NCBI GenBank assembly: GCA_964591605.1 | Contig: CAZQEN010000036.1 | Location: 1-33,245 of the forward strand | Origin: CAYLLT01 sp964591605 | GTDB lineage: Bacteria; Planctomycetota; Phycisphaerae; UBA1845; PWPN01 | Direction of reading: 5' to 3' | Length of the DNA stretch: 33,245 bases | Notes under the pieces: model-generated | Told to the model about the DNA's origin: nothing | Database searches by the model: none | The model's input: the letters and a program-made list of their open reading frames with translations, nothing else | Made by a program: the position numbers and the translations under genes | In this document: positions 16,373 through 23,278 of the stretch, piece after piece | How the letters are laid out: each line of letters starts with the position of its first letter | How positions within the stretch are numbered: position 1 is the first letter of the stretch

Positions 16373-17368
16373 TCACAAGGTGCTGAGCACCTCCGGGTTC
16401 ACCACGTTCATCGAAGCATAATCGCGGCGCTGGGCGGCGGCGATGTTGGCCAGGGCCTTCTCGGCCATGCGGGTGCAGGCCTCGCGCGTGCTGCTGCCGA
16501 CGTGCGGCGTCATGATCACGTTGGGCAGGCGCCGCAGGTCGTGGTCGGGCGAAGCGGGCGCGTACGGTTCTTTCTCGAACACATCCAGGGCGGCACCGGC
16601 GAGTTTTCCCGAGGCGAGGGCGTTGCAGAGGGCGGCTTCGTCCAGAACCGCGCCGCGGGCGGTGTTGATCACCCATGCGCTCGGCGCGAGCAGGGCCAGG
16701 CGCTCGGCATTGAGAAACAGTCGGTTTTCGGGCGTCGCAGGGATGTGCAGGCTCACGTAGTCGGCGCCGGCCACGGCCGTCGCGAAATCCTGGACATAGG
16801 CGTCGAGACCGAACTCGTCGCGGAGGCGGGCGACGTCCTGCGGACGCGGGTCGCAGCCGATGACGCGCATACCGAAGCCGCGGGCGGCGATCCGCGTGAG
16901 GCGACAGCCGATGGGGCCGCAGCCGATGACCGCGAGCGTCCGCCCGCGAAGCTCGACGCCGATAACCGGTTTCCACTGGCCGGCGTGGGTCTGCTGGTCC
17001 AGGGTCGGCAGGTGTCGCGCCGCCGCGATGATGAGTGCCATGGCGAGCTCGGCGACGGAGTCGTCGAGTGCACCGGGCGTATTGGTGACGATGATGCCGC
17101 CGGCCGTCGCCCGGGCCTTGTCGACGCTGTCGTGGCCGACGCCGAAGCGGGCGAGAACGGCGCCGCGTCCGAGGGTGCGATAAAGGGCATCGGTGTACCT
17201 CTCGATGCCGACGATGGCATGCCGCGCGCCGGACTTCTGAATCGCGGCCGCCAGCTCAGCTTCCCCGCTCGGCACGGATTCGCAGCGCAGGCCCATGGAC
17301 CCGGCTGCGGCGCGGAATACCTCGGGGGCCTTGCGGTATTCGGGCTCGGTGACGGCGACGACGACCAT
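16373..17368 (-). CDS. D-isomer-specific 2-hydroxyacid dehydrogenase
   Basis: The protein has 331 residues from the ATG at 17368, which has a strong AGGAGG 8 bases upstream; 38 further in-frame codons upstream are rejected. The NAD domain shows LAVIGCGPIGCRLTRIA (GxGxxG), followed by an acidic residue at VIGCDP that favours NAD over NADP. The catalytic triad is visible as Arg in NTARGAVLDE, Glu in LDVFEKEPY and His in MTPHVGSST. Family members reduce glyoxylate, hydroxypyruvate or other 2-keto acids, or oxidise 3-phosphoglycerate. Placed before a pyruvate-releasing aldolase, it most likely works on a sugar-acid-derived 2-keto acid. It is divergent from the ThuA/isomerase cluster, across a palindrome-bearing gap. 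Confidence 0.92.
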   Translation of the reverse strand: MVVVAVTEPEYRKAPEVFRAAAGSMGLRCESVPSGEAELAAAIQKSGARHAIVGIERYTDALYRTLGRGAVLARFGVGHDSVDKARATAGGIIVTNTPGALDDSVAELAMALIIAAARHLPTLDQQTHAGQWKPVIGVELRGRTLAVIGCGPIGCRLTRIAARGFGMRVIGCDPRPQDVARLRDEFGLDAYVQDFATAVAGADYVSLHIPATPENRLFLNAERLALLAPSAWVINTARGAVLDEAALCNALASGKLAGAALDVFEKEPYAPASPDHDLRRLPNVIMTPHVGSSTREACTRMAEKALANIAAAQRRDYASMNVVNPEVLSTL

Positions 17369-17462
17369 CGGACACGCCTCCTGTGTGCGATTGACGGCCA
17401 GTATCGCGGCAGTCGGTGCGGCTGGCAAACCCGGGTGTGTGATGGATCCGCGGGGTTGAGTC

Positions 17463-17496
17463 GTTGTGGTGTCCCGATGCATCGGGACGCCACAAC
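17463..17496. repeat. 34-base near-perfect palindrome
   Basis: The core GTCCCGATGCATCGGGAC (17471-17488) is a perfect 18-base palindrome, extended by GTTGTGG and CCACAAC arms with one unpaired position each side. It lies in the divergent gap between the dehydrogenase and ThuA-fusion genes. A GCCGGC-acgca-GCCGGC pair follows at about 17519-17535. It could be a REP-like element, a large operator or a two-way terminator; there is no T-run. Confidence 0.7.
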
Positions 17497-17629
17497 AGGC
17501 GAGGCCTCCGCTCGGGCCGGCACGCAGCCGGCAAACCCTTGCGGCTTGATCTGTCCCCGCGTCGGCCTGATGATGGTGTGCCCGTTGTGGAGCATCCCGA
17601 TGTTGACGCTTCGCTGAGAGGTGACGACC

Positions 17630-19198
17630 ATGTGCAAAGTCATTTTCGCTCTTCTTGCTGCGGGTTCGGTGTGGACGGTTGCGTCAGGAGCGCCTACGCG
17701 CGATGAGGGGACGGCAACCCCCCCGCCGGCGCGGTCCGGGCCGATCCGCGTGCTGCTGGTGACCGGCGGGCACGGTTTTGAGCACGGCCCGTTTCTCGAG
17801 GTGTTCAAATCGCTCCCGGACGTCGAGTTCAAGGAGGTCCAGCAGCCGGAGGCGCTCCGGTACTTCGCGCCCGAGAAGGCCGACACCTATGACGTGATGG
17901 TCTGGTACGACTTTGTGCAGAAGATCGGCGAGCAGGACAAGCAGAACCTTGTCGAGCTGCTCAGGTCGGGCAAGGGGTTGGTCGCGTTGCACCATTGCCT
18001 GGCGGATTACCAGGCCTGGCCGGAGGCGCTTCAGATCATGGGCGGGCGGTACTGGCTCCAGGAGCACGACGGGAAGCCGGGCTCGACGTTCAAGGAGGGC
18101 GTCGATCTGCACGTGAAGGTTGTGGATGGACAGCACCCGGTCACGCGGTCGATGAAGGACTTTGACATTCACGACGAGGCGTACGGCAACCTCGAGATGG
18201 TGCCCGACGTGACGCCGCTGCTGGCGGTGGATCACCCGCAGAGCAACAAGGTGGTGGCGTGGGCGCACACGTACGGCCGGAGCCCGGTCGTCGCCATTCA
18301 GCTCGGCCACGGCCCGGAGGCGTACGCGAATCCGGCATTCCGCCAACTGGTGGGGCAGGCCATCCGCTGGGCGGCGGGTGCGCCGTCGGATTCGGCCGGA
18401 TCCAGGGGTAAAAAGGAGCGCGTCTGGCGGCTGGGCACGCAGGCGTACACATTCCGGCTCTACACATTCTTCGAGGCCGTGGACAAGGCCAAGGCGCTGG
18501 GGCTCAAGTACATCGAAGCCTATCCGGGCCAGGCCTTCAGCCCCGATCAGAAAGACGTGAAGTGGGACCACAACACGTCGGCCGAGATCCGCGCGAAGGC
18601 GAAAGCCAAGCTCAAGGAGGCGGGCGTCAAGCTGGTGTGCTACGGCGTGTGCGGCATCACGAAAGACGAGAAGGAAACACGCAAGATCTTCGAGTTCGCC
18701 AGGGACATGGGCATCGAGACCATCACGGCCGAGCCCGAACCGGCGGCGATGGACCTGCTCGATAAGCTCACGGAGGAGTACAAGATCAACGTCGCGATCC
18801 ACAACCACCCCAAGAGCCCGCTGACGCGCTACTGGAACCCCCAGACCGTGCTGGACACGATCAAGGGGCACAGCAAGCGGATCGGGGCCTGTGCGGACAC
18901 GGGACACTGGGTGCGGTCGGGTCTCGATCCGATCGAGTGCCTTCAGAAACTCGAGGGCCATATCATCTCGCTGCACTTCAAGGATCTGAATGAGAAGGAT
19001 CCCAAGGCCCACGACGTGGTGTGGGGGACCGGCGTGGGCAACGTGAAGGGGATGCTCGAGGAACTCCAGCGGCAGGGTTTTTCGGGCGTGTTCTCGGTCG
19101 AGTACGAACACAACTGGGAAACCTCGATGCCGGAGATCGCCCAATCACTCGAGTATTTTCGCAGGACGGCGAAGGAGTTGGGGCATAAGGTGGAGTGA
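17630..19198 (+). CDS. Secreted ThuA domain fused to a sugar phosphate isomerase/epimerase-type TIM barrel
   Basis: The protein has 522 residues. The ATG at 17630 has GAGAGG 8 bases upstream; the GTG at 17621 overlaps that site. A signal peptide is likely (MCKVIFALLAAGSVWTVASGA). Residues about 38-245 are a ThuA domain: IRVLLVTGGHGFEHGPF, DVMVWYDF, GKGLVALHHCLADYQAW, HPVTRSMKDF and VVAIQLGHGPEAY. Residues about 262-520 are an AP-endonuclease-2/xylose-isomerase-like barrel with YIEAYPGQAF, VAIHNHPKSP, GACADTGHWVRSG, ISLHFKDLNE and VFSVEYEHN, whose Glu, His and Asp residues suit a metal site. ThuA domains are linked to trehalose and other sugar metabolism, but the reaction is unclear. The barrel closely matches the next gene. 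The stop codon lies inside a heptamer array. Confidence 0.88.
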   Translation: MCKVIFALLAAGSVWTVASGAPTRDEGTATPPPARSGPIRVLLVTGGHGFEHGPFLEVFKSLPDVEFKEVQQPEALRYFAPEKADTYDVMVWYDFVQKIGEQDKQNLVELLRSGKGLVALHHCLADYQAWPEALQIMGGRYWLQEHDGKPGSTFKEGVDLHVKVVDGQHPVTRSMKDFDIHDEAYGNLEMVPDVTPLLAVDHPQSNKVVAWAHTYGRSPVVAIQLGHGPEAYANPAFRQLVGQAIRWAAGAPSDSAGSRGKKERVWRLGTQAYTFRLYTFFEAVDKAKALGLKYIEAYPGQAFSPDQKDVKWDHNTSAEIRAKAKAKLKEAGVKLVCYGVCGITKDEKETRKIFEFARDMGIETITAEPEPAAMDLLDKLTEEYKINVAIHNHPKSPLTRYWNPQTVLDTIKGHSKRIGACADTGHWVRSGLDPIECLQKLEGHIISLHFKDLNEKDPKAHDVVWGTGVGNVKGMLEELQRQGFSGVFSVEYEHNWETSMPEIAQSLEYFRRTAKELGHKVE

Positions 19199-19245
19199 TG
19201 GGTGATGAGTGGCGAGAGTTCCTGGTTCTGAGTTCTTGGTTCTGA
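19195..19245. repeat. Two adjoining period-7 arrays, units GTGATGG and GTTCTGA
   Basis: GTGATGG, GTGATGA, GTGGCGA (19195-19215) are followed after two bases by GTTCCTG, GTTCTGA, GTTCTTG, GTTCTGA (19218-19245). The first unit contains the TGA stop (19196-19198) of the upstream gene. The arrays fill most of the gap to the next gene, whose ribosome binding site follows at 19262. Confidence 0.75.
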
Positions 19246-19272
19246 GTGGGTCGCAATTACTGGAGATAAACG

Positions 19273-20193
19273 ATGCTTCGAAAGGGCCTGATGTGTGTCG
19301 TGGTGGCGTTGTGGGTGGGTGCGACGATGGCGGCCGCGCAGGAGGCGCAGAACCAGCGTCAGCGGCGGGGCCGCGGCCGGGCCGCGGCGAATCGCCAGAG
19401 CGGCTGGGCGCTCGCGGTGCAGACGTATACGTGGAACCGCGTGACGTTTTTCGAGTCGATCGACCGGGCCAAAGACGTGGGCGTCAAGGTGGTCGAGGGC
19501 TTCGCCTGGCAGAAGCTCAGTCCCGACACGGGCGACGCCAAGCTCAACGCCGACGCACCGCCGGAGGCCCTCGCCAAGACGAAGGCCAAGCTCCAGGAAG
19601 CGGGCGTGCGGCTGGCGAATTACTACGTCTCGGACTGGGGCAAGGACGAGGCGGCCCACCGCAAGATCTTCGAGTTCGCCAAGAGCATGGGCATCCGGAC
19701 ATTCGTTTCCGAGCCTGACGCGAAACTGCTGGATGCCCTCGAGCCGCTCGCCCGGGAGTTCCGGATCCGCATCGCCATCCACAATCACCCCAAGAGCCCC
19801 AAGAAGCCGGAGTATACGTACTGGAAGCCCGAGAACGTCATGAAGCTGCTCGAAGGCCGGAACCGGCAGATCGGCATCTGCGCGGATACCGGCCACTGGG
19901 TGCGATCGGGCCTGGACCCGGTCGAGTGCCTGAAGGCCTGCCAGGGGCGGATCCTCTGCCTGCACCTCAAAGATGTGAACGAGAAGGTTCCGGAGGGGCA
20001 CGATGTCCCGTTCGGAACGGGCATCAGTAACGTGAAGGGCCAGCTCGAGGAGCTCGCCCGGCAGAACTTCAACGGCGTCATCGCAATCGAGTACGAGCAC
20101 AACATGGACAACAACATCGCCGACGTCAAGAAGTGCGTGGACTTCTTCAACAAGACGGCGCAGGAGCTCAAGGCAAAGGTCGCATCGCGGTAA
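19273..20193 (+). CDS. Secreted sugar phosphate isomerase/epimerase-type TIM barrel, paralogue of the previous gene's C-terminal domain
   Basis: The protein has 306 residues. The ATG at 19273 has GGAG about 8 bases upstream. A signal peptide (MLRKGLMCVVVALWVGATMAAAQ) is followed by a basic, glutamine/arginine-rich linker (residues about 24-42) and the barrel: VVEGFAWQKL, IAIHNHPKSP, GICADTGHWVRSGLDP, LCLHLKDVNEK and IAIEYEHNMDN. The matched motifs and their spacing are the same as in residues 262-520 of the preceding fusion protein, which points to tandem duplication. Family members isomerise or epimerise sugars using a divalent metal. An exported location is unusual for enzymes acting on phosphorylated sugars, so free sugars are likelier substrates. 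It probably shares a transcript with the ThuA fusion, 74 bases upstream. Confidence 0.88.
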   Translation: MLRKGLMCVVVALWVGATMAAAQEAQNQRQRRGRGRAAANRQSGWALAVQTYTWNRVTFFESIDRAKDVGVKVVEGFAWQKLSPDTGDAKLNADAPPEALAKTKAKLQEAGVRLANYYVSDWGKDEAAHRKIFEFAKSMGIRTFVSEPDAKLLDALEPLAREFRIRIAIHNHPKSPKKPEYTYWKPENVMKLLEGRNRQIGICADTGHWVRSGLDPVECLKACQGRILCLHLKDVNEKVPEGHDVPFGTGISNVKGQLEELARQNFNGVIAIEYEHNMDNNIADVKKCVDFFNKTAQELKAKVASR

Positions 20194-20215
20194 ACGTGAA
20201 AACAGGAATGCGATA

Positions 20216-20345
20216 ACCACGAAGACACGAAGAAGACAGGAGGGAATCAGACCAGAAAGGTCTCGGTCTCCCCGGATCGCCGGATGAGACGAGCAGCCTG
20301 ATCGGATTGAGTCGGGATTCGTTCTTGTCTTCGTGCCTTCGTGGT
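20216..20345. repeat. Inverted repeat pair ACCACGAAGACACGAAGA
   Basis: The left arm ACCACGAAGACACGAAGA (20216-20233) and right arm (20328-20345, reading TCTTCGTGCCTTCGTGGT) are complementary at 17 of 18 positions and 94 bases apart. Each arm has an internal 8-base period (CACGAAGA/G). GAATCAGAC occurs just inside the left arm (20244) and just outside the right arm (20346). It lies between the isomerase and the metallo-hydrolase genes. The outer stem could act as a terminator or the whole may be a small palindromic element. Confidence 0.7.
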
Positions 20346-20390
20346 GAATCAGACTGTTGTTGCCCCCTTCGGGCTCGTATCACGGTCGGC

Positions 20391-21161
20391 ATGGGCCAGG
20401 GTCGCGTCATACTGCTGGGGACGGGGACATCGCACGGCGTGCCGATGATCGGGTGCGACTGCCCGGTGTGCACGTCGAGCGACCCGCGTGACACGCGCAC
20501 CCGCTCGAGCATCGTGGTGCAGGTGGAGGGCGGCGCGATCCTGATCGACACGTCGCCCGAGCTGCGCGTGCAGTGCCTGGCCTGCCGCATCACCCGGGTG
20601 GACGCGGTGCTGTTCACCCACGCCCACGCCGACCACGTGGTCGGGCTCGACGACCTGCGCCGGTTCAACTGGCTGCAGAAAAGCCCGCTGACGTGCTATG
20701 GTGACGCCCAGACCATCCGCACGCTCGAGCGGATGTTTTCGTATGCGTTCGATCACCGCCAGTCGTACATCAGCTCGAAGCCGCAGCTTTTCCTGTCCGA
20801 GATCACCGGGCCGTTTGAGCTGGTCGGACAGCGTATCGTGCCGATCCCGCTGTTTCACGGCCCGCTGCCGGTGCTGGGCTTCCGGTTCGGCGGATTCGCG
20901 TACTGCACCGACTGCAGTGTGATCCCCGACGGCTCGTTTGAACTCCTGAAGGATCTGGACGTGCTGGTGCTGGACGCCCTGCGGCACAAGCCGCATCCGA
21001 CGCATTTCACGCTCGAACAGGCGGTCGAGGCGGCGGGCAGGATCGGTGCGAAACAGACGTATTTCACGCACATTGCCCACGAACTGGGGCATGCATCGAC
21101 GAACGCTTCGCTGCCGGCGGGCATGGCGCTGGGCTACGACGGGCAGGTGATCGAGCTGTGA
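20391..21161 (+). CDS. PhnP-like metallo-beta-lactamase-fold phosphodiesterase
   Basis: The protein has 256 residues from the ATG at 20391, where the family sequence begins (MGQGRVILLGTGTSHGVP); the ribosome binding site is weak. The metal-site motif THAHADH gives His77, His79, Asp81 and His82. GCDCPVC (Cys22, Cys24, Cys27) matches the extra structural zinc site of PhnP. Further metal ligands fit VPIPLFHG, YCTDCSVIP and the C-terminal YFTHIAHELGH. E. coli PhnP opens the cyclic phosphate of 5-phosphoribosyl 1,2-cyclic phosphate in phosphonate breakdown. No other phn gene is nearby, so the substrate here may be another cyclic phosphodiester. It is convergent with acpS, with 12 bases between stops. 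Confidence 0.85.
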   Translation: MGQGRVILLGTGTSHGVPMIGCDCPVCTSSDPRDTRTRSSIVVQVEGGAILIDTSPELRVQCLACRITRVDAVLFTHAHADHVVGLDDLRRFNWLQKSPLTCYGDAQTIRTLERMFSYAFDHRQSYISSKPQLFLSEITGPFELVGQRIVPIPLFHGPLPVLGFRFGGFAYCTDCSVIPDGSFELLKDLDVLVLDALRHKPHPTHFTLEQAVEAAGRIGAKQTYFTHIAHELGHASTNASLPAGMALGYDGQVIEL

Positions 21162-21173
21162 GGGCGGCCGTGC

Positions 21174-21560
21174 TCAGGCGGTCAGGCCGATCGCGGTGGC
21201 GGCCGCGTAATTCGGCGTGTGGGTGATGGAGACGAGGATGCGGGCGATGCCGAGCTCGCGGGCGATGCGCTGACATTCGTCGGTGAGCGTGACCTGTGGC
21301 CGGCCGGCCTTGTCGTTGACGATTTCCATGTCGCGCCAGGCGATCTGGCCCCGCCAGCCCGTGCCGAGCACCTTGAGGATGGCCTCTTTGGCGGCGAACC
21401 GGCCGGCGAGGCGGGGGATCACATCCTTGTGGTAGGAGCGCACGTACTCGATTTCGGCCGGCGTCAGGAGCCGCTCGAGGAAGCGGTCCCCGTGGCGTTC
21501 CAGCACGACGCGGATGCGCTGGCACTCAATCAGATCCAGACCGACGCCCATCACGGACAT
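21174..21560 (-). CDS. acpS: Holo-[acyl-carrier-protein] synthase
   Basis: The protein has 128 residues, the normal AcpS length. The start is the ATG at 21560; ATG 21551, three codons in, is also possible. Hallmarks: GVGLDLIE with magnesium-binding Asp9, the second motif RFAAKEAILKVLGTG with Glu59, and the C-terminal ILVSITHTPNYAAA. It transfers 4'-phosphopantetheine from coenzyme A to a serine of acyl carrier protein in the cytoplasm, which fatty acid synthesis requires. It is single-copy and essential in most bacteria, so this is a housekeeping anchor in an otherwise accessory-looking window. Upstream lies a long MITE-like hairpin element. Confidence 0.96.
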   Translation of the reverse strand: MSVMGVGLDLIECQRIRVVLERHGDRFLERLLTPAEIEYVRSYHKDVIPRLAGRFAAKEAILKVLGTGWRGQIAWRDMEIVNDKAGRPQVTLTDECQRIARELGIARILVSITHTPNYAAATAIGLTA

Positions 21561-21622
21561 GACGGCAGTTTACCGGCAGGCCGGGGCCGCCGCGAGCCAT
21601 CCGACTCGCGGCGGGCGGCCGA

Positions 21623-21766
21623 GGGTGCATCCGAAACTCAGGGGCGTCGCTCCCGGGTGGCATGGGTCCCGGCGCGCCGGGATACTCGCTGCCCGTGCCG
21701 AGTGGGTCACGGGCAGCGAGTACGCTGCCCATGCCACCCGCCTGCCCCTGAACTCTGGATGTACCC
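21623..21766. mobile_element. MITE-like 144-base imperfect inverted repeat
   Basis: The ends are inverted copies: GGGTGCATCC (21623-21632) against GGATGTACCC (21757-21766), then CTCAGGGGC against GCCCCTGAA, then CGGGTGGCATGGG against CCCATGCCACCCG. The tip is a perfect 15-bp stem, TACTCGCTGCCCGTG (21683-21697) with CACGGGCAGCGAGTA (21708-21722), around a 10-base loop. One arm also holds the 16-base palindrome TCCCGGCGCGCCGGGA (21667-21682). It encodes nothing recognisable and fills the gap between the acpS start and the DinB stop. No clear target-site duplication was seen, so mobility is inferred from shape only. Confidence 0.65.
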
Positions 21767-21778
21767 GGCGGCCGACGA

Positions 21779-22276
21779 CTATCCGATGACGGGCTTTCGA
21801 CCCGCCGCACGACGGGCATCGGCGATCTGGCCCGTATGGAATGCCGAGTGCAGGCTCACCGCCGAGAGGCACTGACCGATGGTGCCGAACATCTGCTGGC
21901 GATCCGCGGGGGCCTTGCTGGGCCGGTCCAGATCCGCGTCGGTGAGGGAGGACAGGACCTGCAGCGTGCCCGCGCGGACGCGCTCGAACTCGCGGAGGAC
22001 TTCATCGACCGATGGATACCGTGACGCATCCGCGACCGGTTCGCTGCCGGCGCCGAAGAGCTCCTTCCATCGCAACAGCGGGTTCTGCTCGCCCAGAATG
22101 AACTGCGAGACGATGTGTGCCTCGGAATACGCGAGGTGGCCAAGGTTCCAGAGCGGGTGGTTCCCTCCTCTGGGGGTCGGCTGAGTGAGCGGGGCGTCCT
22201 TGATGCCGTCGAAGATGGCCATGAGCCACTGTTTGCTGGATTCGAGCGACAGGCGGATGAATTGAACCGCGTTCAT
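21779..22276 (-). CDS. DinB-family four-helix protein
   Basis: The protein has 165 residues from the ATG at 22276. The metal-binding histidine triad of DinB/YfiT-type proteins is visible: His47 in LWNLGHLAYSEAH and His143/His147 in SLHSAFHTGQI. These cytoplasmic proteins usually bind zinc or nickel; characterised relatives are thiol-S-transferases using bacillithiol, mycothiol or glutathione in detoxification. No activity can be fixed here. The start codon overlaps the stop of the TetR-type regulator (ATGA), so the two are translationally coupled and DinB is probably under TetR control. Confidence 0.88.
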   Translation of the reverse strand: MNAVQFIRLSLESSKQWLMAIFDGIKDAPLTQPTPRGGNHPLWNLGHLAYSEAHIVSQFILGEQNPLLRWKELFGAGSEPVADASRYPSVDEVLREFERVRAGTLQVLSSLTDADLDRPSKAPADRQQMFGTIGQCLSAVSLHSAFHTGQIADARRAAGRKPVIG

Positions 22277-22974
22277 GATTCCCTGTTCCTTTCCTGGGAT
22301 GGACGGTCCGGCCGCCGTACACCGGCGGATCGATCCGGGGCCGTCGGGGTGGTTTTGAACAACAACCGTTTGAGCTGCTCGATGACCTGAGCGGCAGGCA
22401 CCTGCGCGGTCTCGAGCTTTCGGGCGAGTACGAGCCCGATGAACGTGTGCACGATCCACTGCGCCCACAGGGTGGCGTCGAGTGAGGGATCGATCTGTCC
22501 GGCCTTCTGGGCGGCGGCGATGAGATCGCGCCAGTACATGATCATGCCGCGCTGCATCTGCTGGACCACTTCGCGGATACGGCCAGTCTCCGTGGTCAGC
22601 TCGGCGCAGAGCGTGGCCATCATCTGGCAGTTGCTCCACTGCGGGTTGGCATTGAGTTCGAGAACGCCGTCCAGGAGGGCGATGATGCGATCACGAGGGG
22701 TGGGGCGAGCCATGGCCGGCCCGAAGAGTCGGTCAGCGTATTCGCAGCGTGTGCTCTCCAGCACAGCCAGGGCGAGTTCTTCCTTGGAGCCGAAGTGGTG
22801 GTAGAAGGCGCCCTTGGTCAGGCCGGTGGCGTCCTGGATATCAGACAGACCGGTGTGGTGATAGCCGTGCTCGCTGAAGAGGCGCTTGGCGATAGCGATG
22901 ATCTCGGCGCGAGTGGCCTGCCCGCGGCGGGAGGTGTGGCCGGCAGCATCGGGCTGTGAGTCAACGGTGTCCAT
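22273..22974 (-). CDS. TetR-family transcriptional regulator
   Basis: The protein has 233 residues. The N-terminal helix-turn-helix is typical: TRAEIIAIAKRLFSEHGYHHTGLSDIQ then ATGLTKGAFYHHFGSKEELALAVL (about residues 21-71). The C-terminal ligand domain resembles AcrR/NemR-type members (WSNCQMMATLCAEL, WAQWIVHTFIGLVLARK). It should repress its own operon and be released by a small ligand. It overlaps the DinB gene by four bases and has a good sigma-70 promoter directly upstream with a palindrome over the start region, both consistent with autoregulation. The last ~20 residues are charged and probably disordered. Confidence 0.93.
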   Translation of the reverse strand: MDTVDSQPDAAGHTSRRGQATRAEIIAIAKRLFSEHGYHHTGLSDIQDATGLTKGAFYHHFGSKEELALAVLESTRCEYADRLFGPAMARPTPRDRIIALLDGVLELNANPQWSNCQMMATLCAELTTETGRIREVVQQMQRGMIMYWRDLIAAAQKAGQIDPSLDATLWAQWIVHTFIGLVLARKLETAQVPAAQVIEQLKRLLFKTTPTAPDRSAGVRRPDRPSQERNRES

Positions 22975-22990
22975 ACTGATCGGTTGGTAT
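22973..22990. promoter_or_regulatory. Possible TetR operator
   Basis: ATACTGATCGGTTGGTAT is an imperfect inverted repeat (outer ATAC/GTAT, 6 of 9 positions paired) that overlaps the -10 and the start codon of the TetR gene. Its position suits autorepression. The match is modest. Confidence 0.3.
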
Positions 22991-23017
22991 GCTAGTATCC
23001 GTGCTGCGGTCTGTCAA
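22989..23017 (-). promoter_or_regulatory. Sigma-70-type promoter of the tetR-dinB operon
   Basis: On the minus strand, TTGACA (23017-23012) is a perfect -35 box. After exactly 17 bases comes TAGCAT (22994-22989), a four-of-six -10 box. The start codon at 22974 follows closely, so the leader is very short or transcription starts near the ATG. Confidence 0.6.
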
Positions 23018-23278
23018 GGCCACCGCTCAATTGAGGCGGTCGGCCAGCGCGCCGGGCTGCGGAGTCTCAGGAGCGTTCTGGCGTTAAGTCATCTATTGCA
23101 CGATGGTTATAGCTCAGCCTGGCGTGGGCGACAACGCACCTTGGCGACCATGAACACACCCGGCGAAGCTCGGCCTGGCGATCCCGTGTCTGGCGTCGTT
23201 CCCGAGAGTAGACGGTCGATGCGGAGCCCGTCGGGCCAGTTCGCGGAGAGACACGGGTCGAAGCGCGGCGTGAAAGCT
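23018..23278. other. Intergenic region, nothing assigned
   Basis: ACCGCTCAATTGAGGCGGT at 23022-23040 is a short imperfect palindrome near the TetR promoter. The rest, up to the M24 stop, has open frames without ribosome binding sites. A tRNA-like TAGCTCAGCCTGG at about 23109 is not part of a full cloverleaf. Confidence 0.35.

Noticed and set aside
23104..23180. tRNA-like TAGCTCAGCCTGG sequence
   Set aside because: A D-arm-like stem can be drawn but no anticodon arm, T-arm (GGTTCGAATCC type) or acceptor pairing follows.
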